64,000 bases of DNA, taken from the NCBI RefSeq assembly GCF_949628265.1, contig NC_088786.1, positions 27,549,681 through 27,613,680 of the forward strand. Reading direction: 5' to 3'. Numbering within the stretch: the stretch's first letter is position 1; every line of letters starts with the position of its first letter. The DNA comes from Cloeon dipterum (Eukaryota; Arthropoda; Insecta; Ephemeroptera; Baetidae). The notes beneath the pieces are model-generated. The model did no database searches and had not been told where the DNA came from. It was given only the letters and a program-made list of their open reading frames with translations. This document shows, one piece after another, positions 1 through 10,215 of the stretch. A program made the translations under genes and the position numbers.

Positions 1-22
1 CTTCTGCTTTTGTAACTTTCAC

Positions 23-413
23 CTGGCGAGCCATTCAAGGTCTGCGCGTTATATTCGCCAAAGGTTTGCAGCCGGTGGAAAGGCAGCACCTTTACAGTTA
101 TGCAACTACAGAGAGAAGTTCAGTGCTGTGTGTGTTTCTGCTCTCTCACATCGAGGGAAATTGCAACAAAATCTTGTAGAAACTTAAAAAGCTAATTGTT
201 GTTTTGTGTTACATGCTTAATAATCATCATTTGTGAGTGGATTGCGAAAAATGTAATGCTATAATTTCAATTGATTCCTGCCAATTGCTATATAGAAATA
301 AAAATGGAAAGGTATCAAAAGGCGTAAGTTAGGTACGAGAAGTAAAATCTAAAGGAACATTATACAAAAGAACAACTCACCGCACTGATCCACGCAACTA
401 TATTCGGCTCCAT
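23..413 (-). CDS. Possible 5' end of an unidentified minus-strand gene running off the left edge
   Basis: On the minus strand an ATG at 413-411 opens an 11-codon reading frame (MEPNIVAWISA) that ends at 381, directly before a strong GTGAGT donor, in phase 0. A compatible second exon may lie at 89-23: it follows an AG, starts with Val-Leu-Pro-Phe-His-Arg, stays open for 22 codons in the same phase and ends at a GTGAAA donor. The first 200 bases are richer in G+C than the following kilobase, which fits coding DNA. I do not recognise the protein. The acceptor of the second exon lacks a good pyrimidine tract and the gene cannot be followed past base 1, so this is a weak call. Confidence 0.25.
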
Positions 414-2330
414 TGTTTTATAGTATTCATGTAATTTTTTGATTTGCTACTAGTATCAATTTAAGAGATTTATAGAGCTTTACAAATGGCAGATTTTTCC
501 TATTAGGTGAAATTACTTGATTAAAAAATTTCTGCCAGCATTAAAAATTGAAAAAAAAACACTTCCCAAACAAATGGAACTATACTCTGCTATTAAATAC
601 AGTAGTATGTTCCCAGAAGACGTTGTCAACAAGTGTACTTTGATTCAACAGCTGGCGATTTTCCATCTTCCATCAGCTCGGGCTTCAATAGAGAGCGTAT
701 TTGTCAAATTGTAATTTCGCTGATGCGCCGCGCGGATGAAAAGGGGCCGGCGAACACAATGGACAAATGTAGAGTAAAACCAAACGAAAAAGATCAACCG
801 CGGTCGGCGCTGAGAGCTGGCGCACTCGGTGGTGCGCGCAAAATAATATTTTCATTTGACAAAAAATGTGCCGCTTTTGTGGTCGGCACGCGTGTGTTGG
901 TTTTTCTCTGTGTATGCTTGTGCTCCCTGTGAGTGAGCGAGTCTCCCACGCTGCGCCTTTCTGCGCCTTGTGCACTTGAAGTGATTGCATGAGATTCATT
1001 CAAACACCAGCCGAGTCCTCCTCATTAGACAGAGGGCCTCTTGATTAATTATTTCGCGCCCCGCGTGTGATAACTAGAGGATGACGTGCGTGGTCTGCGC
1101 CGAAGGGCTTCACTTGATTTTCTCTCATTCTCATTCGACGCACATCCTCTTATTTCGCGATCCGAGGCGACACACACGCGGGCGCCGCTTTCATTACGCT
1201 ATTCCACACTTCTTGCACTTTTGCGAGCTCAGGTTTGCAAAATTTTCACATTGTGTGGCACAACCTTCTAAAGCTGCGGGTTAATATTTATTTTTTTATA
1301 CAAATTTGTGGCTGCGAACCATCTAAGGAAGATTTTAATTTGCATTCGGTAAATTTGCAGAAAATTATGAAAATATAAAAAACAGTTTTAATTGAATTCA
1401 GGACATGAAATTATATGGGCTGTGGAGAGTGGTTTTATTAGGTAAAATGTGCTCATATTTTATTCATGACTTCTCAGCAACTATTTAAAACACAATTTCT
1501 TTTATTAGTTCAATTTTTTGGTATTTATTTGCTTTGTGATCTGACTTATTTTAAAATATTTGTACGAAAAATTTTAAATTAAGCGCAGTTATTCAACATT
1601 TATTTGTATGCCTAACATTTAAGTGGTATTGCAATCTACCCTAGAAATAACTACATATGTATTTGAGGAAGATGCGGAGACAGAAGCAACAGCTTTTTTA
1701 AACGCAGATTGAAAAAATAGTTACATTAGAATTTGATTTACGCTAAATTTTTCCAAGCAAATTGTGAATTTTACAATGTGTGCCCTCCTTAATACGGCAC
1801 GTGCCTTGTTGAAAGATGTGCTTTGAATTCATTGATGAATGATATGCGCGTGTGCGCGGCTTAATTATACGGTGCGAAAACCAAACATACCTGCATTGAC
1901 TGTTAAACATAACCTTAACTGTGAGGGAAATCCTCAGATAAATCTTTAAAAGCATTATCGATAATAGCATGAAGCTTTTTTAAAAGACGTTTAGAAATGA
2001 ATTGCTGAAAAATACTTTAAGAGTTTTATTGATTAATTCAATAAATAAAACTTTAAAATCCCACAAAAACAAATAACATCCATCATTTATGAATGCAACT
2101 TTTGATATTTAATTTCAATTTAAGTTAAGTTTTTTTGGCTGACAAGCTAACAGGCATGGTTTTTTTTGTAGTAAACAATTATTGTAAATATTAAAATTTA
2201 TTTTACAGACATTACGTTTGCAATTTCAATCGTCCTTAGCCCTGATGAACCAGCTCAAACTCAAAGGGATAGGCATGCATGCAAACGTACGCCGGTGAGA
2301 AGCTGCGCGCAGCATGAGCGTAGGCAGAAG
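414..2330. other. Intergenic stretch, no supported gene
   Basis: Between the possible left-edge exon and the Akh promoter I see no splice-flanked reading frame. Bases about 630-1270 are more GC-rich, while 1280-2230 is strongly AT-rich. Short overlapping ORFs on both strands in the GC-rich part begin at non-ATG codons and look like chance. Confidence 0.5.
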
Positions 2331-2337
2331 TGCTCGC

Positions 2338-2343
2338 TATAAG
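2338..2343 (+). promoter_or_regulatory. TATA-like box of the Akh gene
   Basis: A TATAAG hexamer lies about 170 bases before the Akh start codon. Downstream, a CAG/gtgccc donor at 2410/2411 and a ttatttcag acceptor ending at 2511 would remove a 100-base intron from the 5' UTR, so transcription probably starts near 2368 and the leader is short. This is inference from motif spacing only. Confidence 0.4.
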
Positions 2344-2515
2344 AGCCGCAACCCTGCCATCCCTCATCCATTCTCACCCGAAACCCCACTGGACCAATAC
2401 ACTGCTGCAGGTGCCCTCATTTTCTCAATTCACGCTCTTTGTTTCACTGAGTGTCCCGAAATCCTCTTGTCTTGGCGTCTTTAACAAAGTAAAAAACTCG
2501 GCTTATTTCAGTGCG

Positions 2516-3321
2516 ATGGCTCTGAGTGCACAGTCTGGCAAGCCTTTACTTATCCTGGGCCTGCTCTCCACATATCTTTTGGTTTTCTGCCTCGATTCAG
2601 CCGATGCTCAGGTAGGAGATCGTTATTGTGATATTGTTTTTGAGCGGAAAAATCTTAAACTCTATCTGCACTTTTGTAAATATCACTTATGCACCGTAAT
2701 TTGTACATTTTAGAATCTTTCTCTGTAATTTTGCTAGATCAACTACTCCCCTGGATGGGGCAAGAGAAATGGAGTAAGAATTGAAAGTGCTCAGGAGGTT
2801 ACTGGCTCATCACCTCAAGGGGTATTTCCTTAATATGTACAAATTTATGACTTATTACTTCCTTTGGTTAAAAATGTATTTTTCTTTCAATCCAGGTCTT
2901 GTGTTTTGTGGTTTGAGTTCACTGGAATGCTGAATATGTGCATGTAATTCAAGGTTTTATTTCAGGTCTACAGATATCTATAATTATGTTTGCTTGAATG
3001 TATCGAATGAATTAGTTTTTTTTCTACAGAATTTCCGTGAAACTACATCTGAAGTATAGCAACCTTTTTTAGGTGAACTTCTCACCGGGATGGGGCAAGC
3101 GTGGACTATCAGGAGCTGCTGGCCCTGGCGTGGGAATTCCGCAAGAGCTCCGGGACTCGTCATGCAAATCATCCATGGACACGATTCTTCACATTTACAA
3201 GCTGGTGCAGGTATGATTAATTCAGCTGCACAGAGGAAATTGAAAAATGGCATGATCGTTTTTCAAATTACAGGCCGAGGCGCAAAAGTTGACCAACTGT
3301 GAGAAGTTTGGCAGTGAATGA
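2516..3321 (+). CDS. Akh: Adipokinetic hormone precursor with two alternative hormone exons
   Basis: Adipokinetic hormone is the insect neuropeptide that mobilises fat-body lipid and carbohydrate through a GnRH-related receptor. Exon 1 (2516-2611) encodes a 31-residue hydrophobic signal peptide ending in Ala-Asp-Ala, plus Gln32, and stops in phase 0. Exon 2B (3073-3210) encodes VNFSPGW-GKR and then a spacer with one Cys; exon 3 (3274-3321) encodes the 15-residue C-terminal tail with a second Cys and the stop. The joined precursor is 93 aa, a normal size for the family. The predicted hormone is the octapeptide pGlu-VNFSPGW-amide, with Gly40 as amide donor and Lys-Arg as cleavage site. An extra exon (2A, 2738-2821) lies between exons 1 and 2B and encodes a second hormone core; it is listed separately. 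The start ATG follows a 5' UTR acceptor by four bases. AATAAA lies at 3541. Confidence 0.95.
2738..2821 (+). CDS. Akh: Akh alternative exon 2A encoding a second AKH peptide
   Basis: This 84-base exon is preceded by a pyrimidine-rich tract ending in ttgctag and followed by a gtattt donor. It encodes INYSPGW-GKR followed by an 18-residue spacer, all 28 codons open. Spliced to exon 1 in phase 0 it takes the shared Gln and yields pGlu-INYSPGW-amide. It is also phase 0 at its 3' end, so it can join exon 3 directly in frame. If the donor is not used, the frame reads on through Val-Phe-Pro and stops at 2831-2833, giving a shorter precursor. If 2A and 2B are both included, the frame stays open, but the second core would be preceded by Gly with no dibasic site and could not form a pGlu peptide. 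Mutually exclusive use is therefore the sensible reading. Whether it is expressed cannot be seen here. Confidence 0.85.
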
Positions 3322-4590
3322 TGAAGTCCGGTATCCTGCACCATCCAGCACACATTATTTGAGGAATATTTTTAGAAGACGCGTTGAAGCAAAAAAGGGC
3401 TATGTCATACAATTGTAATTCGTTTTTAAAACAAGAGGCTGGGCTTTGATTTAACTTTGCAGCAAGTGTGTATCTCATTTTTTGCTTCAGATGCTTGATT
3501 TTTAATTGCTAATAATTATTATTTCTACAAACGATTTGTAAATAAAAACAAATTAATTTACCGTAGCCCTTATTTTGAGCAGTTTCTTTTCAAATTTGCT
3601 CCTCAAATCCCAAGATCAAACTTAACTGTTTTTATCATGATAGATAATTTTCCCATGAAAAAATTCTACTTGCTCAAAGTAAAGTAGCATGTATAATCGG
3701 CTTGATAGAAACCACGGGGGTCAGTTAATAGATCGCGGTACTGTTGGTACCTGGTGTCACTTCCGGATATGCAAGAAATTTGTCACTTTAAATTATATCA
3801 GCAATGGCATACGACCTCCGCAAAAAGAGCACCAAACGCAAAAAAATCAGAGCGGTGAAAGCTAAATCGTAATTACGCTTTGAATATTATTAACGCGACC
3901 GATGAAAATCGATCGGTTTTGTGCCGATGCAAAATAGAGTAGACGCGGACACATTTGAATTGTGATTGGGCGCTCGGGTATGACATTTTATCACTTCTGG
4001 CTGCAATAGCTGGCAGTGCAAAAAGCACTGAATCAAGTAGCCGAGTCGGTCAATACACAGTCCGACGCCTGCTTTTTAATGCTTAATTAGAAACATATAC
4101 AAGACGCACTCATTAGTTATGCCAATAAAAAGGACCGTCTTGCTCGGCTACACCTCGCCGCGTCGGGTGTTACGGAAATAATCGGCACATTGCGTCCCAC
4201 ATTCAGGACAGCGACTTTAATTATTTTTTTGCTCTCGGTGCAGCTTTGAGAAAAACATAATATGCAATAAAGTTCTCTTCTTAGAAAAGTTGAAATTTTT
4301 AAATTAAGTTCTCGAAGGAAAAGGTTTTGCGGAAAAGTGCGGAGAGCAAAAAGTTGATTTTACACGCCTGCTGCACGGAGTCAAAAGTCACTCACGTAAA
4401 AAAGCACTAGGAACTAGAAGAGCGATACAACTAAATCTATAAGAGAAACATCCACGTCAGAGCAGCGTGGAACAAAAAAGAATTAATTTCGCACGGTTTG
4501 TTCAGAGCCATTAACTTCGTGATATTCAAGTTAACTATTGTTTACTCGCAGTTTTTGTTGTTGTTGCACTTTACAGGTATTGTTCGCCGA
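3322..4590. other. Akh 3' UTR and intergenic DNA
   Basis: The Akh 3' UTR probably ends shortly after the AATAAA at 3541. The rest is AT-rich with no recognisable gene. A ttttacag acceptor-like site at 4569-4576, just before the ORF pair at 4592-5092, suggests that an upstream untranslated exon could lie somewhere in this stretch. Confidence 0.45.
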
Positions 4591-4591
4591 A

Positions 4592-5092
4592 ATGAAAAAT
4601 GTTTTAGTGCAAGTGAATTTCCGCAAAGTGAACGAATTGCAACATGTTAAAGTCCTGTTGGCACTCGAAACTGTTTATTGATAAAGATAAATGTTCCGAA
4701 ATTCAGCGAGCTTCAAAATTGGACATGGAGATGAGGCAGAGTTTCTAGAGCGAAACCTTATGCAAACAACTCAAGTGACAGTGAACTTCAATCGCCAATT
4801 GTTAGTTCATCGCCAAAGAAGAGCAGTGGATCCCTTTGTTGTTCTGAAGAAATCATTCAAGTGTCTATTACAACAACCTGTGATCAGGACAGAGCAAAAC
4901 AATTACACGCTTGATGCTACAGCTCTACTTTTGATCCGCAGATCTTGTCTTCATCGTGCGGAGAGCCGAGAAATCACGGTTCCGGAAATTTTAGTCGAAG
5001 GAAATGTGCTGAATTATCCAAAAGCTGAAATAATCACGGCATTGCCAGTAAAATTTAAAGTTACCGTAGAACCGCAATACAAAATAATTTAA
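4592..5092 (+). pseudogene. Unassigned ORF pair in one frame, split by clustered stops
   Basis: An ATG at 4592 opens a 29-codon frame that ends at a TGA (4679-4681), followed at once by TAA and, one codon later, by another TAA. The same frame then reopens at an ATG at 4691 for 133 codons and ends in TAA at 5090-5092. An acceptor-like ttttacag sits 15 bases before the first ATG. The second ORF has mixed, non-repetitive amino acid composition, no signal peptide and no membrane segment, and its codon choice looks coding. I do not recognise a family. It could be a genuine lineage-specific single-exon gene starting at 4691, a gene whose 5' part was broken by stops, or chance. The lack of homology I can name keeps confidence low. 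Confidence 0.35.
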
Positions 5093-5367
5093 TGATTTCT
5101 CATCACAACAAGCTATCTCTGATCGTTAGTGTTTGTTAACTTTCTACTCCATTTTTGTTTTTTAATTATTTTGAATGGACGATGGCTTCCTTTCGTCAAC
5201 AATTTCCGCCAAAAAGAACAAAGGGATATCAAATAGACATTTCCGAACACATGCATTTTTAGCAAAAGACGCATAGAGGCCTGGTGCGCGGGTGCGGGCG
5301 GGTGCATAAGTCGTCTTTGCACTTTCTCTGGGAGCCGGGGACGGAATGGTGCAGCGCAGCGCACACC

Positions 5368-5403
5368 TATATAATTCACTTGGCCGCTATCAGACCGATC
5401 AGT
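5368..5403 (+). promoter_or_regulatory. Core promoter (TATA + initiator) of the cuticle protein gene
   Basis: TATATAA at 5368-5374 is followed 25-30 bases later by an arthropod initiator TCAGT at 5399-5403. The A at 5401 is the likely transcription start, giving a 32-base 5' UTR before the ATG at 5433. The spacing is textbook for a TATA-driven insect gene. Confidence 0.75.
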
Positions 5404-5432
5404 TTCAGTGTGTCAGTGATTCTGTGGACACC

Positions 5433-8400
5433 ATGAAAGGCTCCTTGGTCAGCAAAGTTGTAAGTCAAAATTTCTTTATAATGTTTAATCAAATGCTAGC
5501 ATAAAGATAATTTTATGCTATGATTTATTTGTATGGTTCAATTTGTTTAGTTTTAAATTTTACTTTCGGCCAGGCTACATATAGCTTTAAAATTTTATAA
5601 TTTATTGTGTTAATATAATCTTAGTGATATTAGGATATATTTTGGCTGGTTTCATATCATTAAATAATCCATTTAAGAATTGCATCAACTTGTCCTATAC
5701 ACCAGCTTCCATTTCATCAGGAAAATATAAACCATATTTATAACTAGATTAAAATAGTTTAAAATTAAAATAAAATGACATCGCCAGCAATTTCATTCAA
5801 TCCAACTTTTCATATTAAAAGCAAAATGTGTCACACGAATTTAAAATAAAATGAAAACATAAAAGTAACATAACATACTTATTCATTAATAATAATATGG
5901 TCGTGGCTAAAAGTTAACATAATCGAAGAGAAAAATTATCTTAAACGTTCTCCCACTGATCAGAGGGTAAATCAAATCAAATATTTAACTTTTATATAAA
6001 CTTTTTGATGATAATAAATAATCATTAATTATTAAATATATGTCTAGATTAATTTTTAGGGTCAATCTACTTTACAAACAATTTGTCAACAAGACAAAAT
6101 TATTAATTTATATTGCGGTTTGGATTGGAATGAGAATTATATTTTTCTTCGTATGCGCAATTGCATCGCGATCAATCACAGCGAAACTCACGCGCCTATC
6201 CCTCTCTTAATTTCACGACCGCAGCGACCAGGATAAGAAAATCTTGGAAATCAAGAGCGATTGACGTATCTTACTTTTTCGTTGTTCATTTGCCGCATCC
6301 AGAGCAAATCGCCAAGATTTACTTTTTGCTAGCGTGACGACTGCATTTCACAGCTGCACTCTCTCGTTCTTTGTCTTCGAGCTTGGAGCCGCTCGCGAGT
6401 TAATCTGTGCGAACCGATGGTTTTGCGGCCAAATTTTCAGCACGCGTGAAACCTCAAAGCATCCGCCAGTAAATATTGGAAAATGTTGTGTGTTTAACAT
6501 TGATTTTTCTTCTTGAAATAGGAACTGTTTTCTCCAATAGCTGCCTAATTCACCGTAAAAAACGCGGAATTCACTTTCAAGCTGCAGTGACGCGCCAGTT
6601 GACGCACTTTTTTCACGTTATGCAAAAAGGGAAAAAGGGCTTTTACTCGTCACAAAAGTGTAGGAAATGATCCATTGATTTATATAAGTTACAATGGTTG
6701 ATTAACCTTTGTAAATAGATCAACGCGTGACGAAAGAAACTAACTTACGTGCACATATGTGCATGTACTTTAGTGAAGATAAGCTATTAAAATAGACAAA
6801 AAGAGCAATATCAAGACTTGGAGGAAAGCATAATTTTAAAAGAATCAACCTTTAATTAAATAGAGGGGAATAATTATGAATATTTGAAGTTATGATTACA
6901 AAAACTACTCAAAAAGCGTACACAAAAGCAAAATATAAATGTAGGATGATTTGATAGTTAATTTGCTGAGGTTTTGCAAAACGAAAACGTGCAACAATCA
7001 CGACTTTCGCTCTCTGCATTACAATTTTTTGGAGGATATACCGAGCGAGTAAAGTCTTGCAGGTCTGACAATGAGTCCATAAATAGCAATGCAGAAGGCA
7101 CTGCTCTATTTTTATCAAATTGCGGTAATAAACTTCATTAGACAGACAGGTTTTGAATATTCATGAGAAAAAGGTAATTGGTCTCTTTTAAATATTAAAA
7201 TAAGATTCTCCATTAAATTTTTGAAATTATATTTCAATTTATTGGCCGTGTATAAAAATATATTCTTGCAAAAATATATAATTCAATCTTGAGATTTTAT
7301 TTCCCTTTTTAATACCTTAAAATAATAACACCGGCTTGCTAGGCTTATATATTCTATGAATTCCCAGGAAGGTAAAATTTGAATTTTAACACCGCATTTA
7401 TCATTAAAATATCTACATTTTTTACAAAAGGTTTTTTTTTCAGATATTTTCGCTCAGCACCTTCATGGTAGCTCTACCCTTCAGTGCTCTGAGTTACCAG
7501 CTAAAAAATGGAAAAAATGTGCACAAGGGCTACTACGACTCAACGGCTCAATTCGTGCCCTCTGCTGCGCACCAAAGCTATCAGCAAAGCCAAAACCACC
7601 CCCATCGCCACGGGAGCAGAGCCGTGGCGGCCAACAACTGGGTTCCACGAGCTGCCCCTTACTATCAGCCCCAAAGCAACCAACACTTCTCAAACCATGA
7701 AGACACGCAAGCCACCTACGATGAGCCCCAAGAGCACGCACCCCAACCCTCCCGTCACGAGCAAGTGAGTTCCCATTTCAAGTTCATTCAATCATTCACA
7801 TATTAATTTTGCTTATTTTTCATTTCAAAATATAATATTGATGGAATTTGGAATTTGCAATGAGATTTTGATTTTAATTTCAGATCTCTGCAGACACGCA
7901 TAGCTCACCTTCTTGGGGAGGAGCTGACGAGTCTTCTCACGGCGGATCGAGGGTGCATTTCCACGTAAATGGCCACAAGGGACCCAAGTCATACAGATTT
8001 GGCTATGACACAGGAAAAGGGTAATTTTAATTTTGTGGCCTAGGAGAGATGCAAATCTTTGAAAAATATTTTAACATGAGAAAGATCGAAATATGAAAGA
8101 ATTACTCACGTATGAAGTATGAAATTTAATGAAAATAATTCATAATAAAATATGACTCTTATTCTTATTCTCTGCGCTGAACGAAGGGTATAGGCGGCTG
8201 TTATCGTGAAATTTTGAGATATACGAGTCCTGCTGATGAGGCATGCGATGCCAAATAGAGCCGCTGCACACGATGGGAACATGAAATTAGATTTTTAAAT
8301 AATAGCCATTATATTTCATTAGAATTTAATTTTCATGATATGATAAAAAAATGTCATTCACATTTCTAGTTATAAATTAATCCGTTAATTTGGTTTTTCA

Positions 8401-9103
8401 GCGATTGAGCAATTTTTTTTATTTTGTTACAGTAAACTTTGTGTCTTGTATCAGGTAATTTATAAATTTTGAATTTAATTTTATGTCTATAACCTATGAA
8501 ATTTTGAATTATTGGAGCTAGTCATGATATAGCTATGCCTTTTGTACAATATAATATATATGGACACTCCATTTCTGCACAGTTTAAATCCTGGAGATTA
8601 AGCAATCAAATGGGTCTCGTGTTAATTTAAAATCGTATAACATGCAAACGTGTTTTTAATGCACTATGCAACACGAGGTCAGGTGCAAAATTTAGTTTTA
8701 CATTCGGCCCCACTATTCGCAGCGGCGCCGTGGCTTAGTTGGTTAAAGCGCCTGTCTAGTAAACAGGAGATCGTGAGTTCGAATCTCGCCGGTGCCTGTC
8801 CATCGCGACTTTTTGAATTTCGTTTTTACAAAAATTATTAGTCTACCTTTCCGATGTAATAATTAGTAAGAACGGTAAAAACCGTAAAAACATCATGGTG
8901 TTGTTTGAAATATTCGAAATATTTTAAATGTTTACAGGAAGGCGCGTCAATTCCGCTATGAGGAACGCGATAATCATGGTGTAGTGCATGGCCGCTATGG
9001 ATACCATGACAAGCATGGAAAAATGCACGTTTTCCATTACTCAGCTCATCCCCATCATGGATATCAGGCTAAGGAAGTTGACCCTCACAAGTATGGAAGA
9101 TAG
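5433..9103 (+). CDS. Secreted cuticular protein with R&R-type chitin-binding domain
   Basis: This is a structural cuticle protein secreted by epidermis. Four exons join in frame: 5433-5459, 7444-7764, 7884-8020 and 8938-9103, for 216 aa. A hydrophobic signal peptide (about residues 1-26) is split by the first, 1984-base intron after codon 9, a common layout in insect cuticle genes. Residues about 30-145 are rich in His, Gln, Ser, Pro and Tyr and look disordered. The chitin_bind_4-like region begins at Tyr153 (YRFGYDTGKG) and runs through FRYEERDNHGVVHGRYGY and HVFHYSAHPHHGYQA to about residue 207. The order of aromatic and Gly residues matches the Rebers-Riddiford consensus, although the usual ADxxGY core is altered. 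The protein has no Cys. AATAAA lies at 9247. I cannot assign a specific CPR ortholog or the RR-1/RR-2 subclass with confidence. Confidence 0.92.
8724..8797 (+). tRNA. tRNA-Thr(AGT): tRNA-Thr (anticodon AGT)
   Basis: A 74-base cloverleaf. The acceptor strands GGCGCCG (8724-8730) and CGGTGCC (8790-8796) pair over seven positions with one G-U, and the discriminator is T. The anticodon stem CCTGT/ACAGG closes the loop CTAGTAA with anticodon AGT. The A box (TGGCTTAGTTGG) and B box (GAGTTCGAATC) for RNA polymerase III are intact. It lies on the sense strand inside the last intron of the cuticle protein gene. The 5' half matches the usual animal tRNA-Thr(AGT) sequence closely. Confidence 0.97.
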
Positions 9104-10215
9104 AAAACTAGCATTTCTTGCAGTGAAAAGTGTCACGAATTTAACTATTTTTATTGATCAAAATATGTGCTGTAACATCATCACACTTCATCACACACCA
9201 CGCAGCTTTCATAAGATTTTTATTTTGCGTAATTTCAGGTTTTTGAATAAATAACATATAATAACGAAAACGTTACTTATCGTTTCATTATTTATTACAA
9301 ATATTTTAAAAGCCAAAAAGAAAAGAGTCGTCACCAATAAATTTCCTCAATTTCTCCATGGCAGAGGGTTGACACAAAAGTCACGTGTTTGCTGTGCTCT
9401 CAGCAAAGCATTTTAAGTTGTATTTCTGCTTCTGTAACATTCAACGTAAGTACAGCAATGAACTTCGAATTAAAAGACGTTCTTGATGCTGGGACAGACA
9501 AATCTTCATTAAAATAATATTAATTTACAAAAAGATAAAAAATGATTAAATATTTGGAATTTTAGCTATTAGAAGGGAAAAAACGAAGATCTTAAATAAA
9601 TAATAATGAAACGCTAAAGCGTAAAATGTATTTTTTGTGAAACTCAATTTAATTTATAATGAACTGGCTCAGTTTGTTAATTTTAAGGTACACGCTACGT
9701 TAAATAATATTAAAATTATTACATAGCGCTCTATTGTTTGGATAGTATAGTTTCATGATTGGTTACATCGCGAAATTTCATGACCAATCGAAGGGAAAGA
9801 GTGACGTCAAATTAATAGCTGTCAAAGCAAATAGCCGAGTCCAGTAGAGTTTGGAGTTAGAGCTTGAGTAGTTTTTAAATAAATTTTATTTAAAGAATAG
9901 TTTTTAACCTCAATAATTTATTTCAATTAATTTGAGACTGCAACGAGTAATTTTGTAATATTTTTAATAGAGTAAGGTTTAAACTAGGTTTAAGCTGAAG
10001 TTCCTCGCAATTAGATGCATTTCCTTACTAAACACTCCATTCTCCCACTCGCACGACAGCTGGCTGAAAACAATATTATTTGTAATCTGTCTCTGAACGT
10101 CTGAAGTGAGTAATTCGATTATTTTTGCGTCATCGCTTGGATATTCGACAATTTCACGTTCACCAGCTCGCGAAATTCGAAACAAGTCTAGGGCAGCAAC
10201 ACATAAGAGGTCATC
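9104..10215. other. Cuticle gene 3' UTR and Chmp1 upstream region
   Basis: The cuticle gene probably ends near 9270 after AATAAA at 9247. The rest is AT-rich until about 9750, where a compact promoter-like block begins. No splice-supported ORF is seen. A 68-codon minus-strand ORF at 9979-10185 overlaps the presumed Chmp1 5' UTR and has no family signature. Confidence 0.5.
9758..9809 (+). promoter_or_regulatory. Promoter elements upstream of Chmp1: two oppositely oriented CCAAT boxes and a CRE
   Basis: ATTGG at 9758-9762 and CCAAT at 9784-9788 form oppositely oriented NF-Y type boxes 21 bases apart. A perfect palindromic cAMP-response element, TGACGTCA, follows at 9802-9809. They lie about 400-450 bases before the Chmp1 ATG, consistent with a TATA-less housekeeping promoter. 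Function is inferred from motif matches only. Confidence 0.4.

Noticed and set aside
7481-7768. Two overlapping ORFs opposite to and out of frame with the cuticle protein exon
   Set aside because: They are shadows of the Gln/His/Pro-rich coding exon. The spliced frame with signal peptide and chitin-binding domain explains the sequence.
8650-8841. 63-codon plus-strand ORF across the tRNA gene
   Set aside because: Its middle is the tRNA-Thr sequence itself; it is intronic and not coding.
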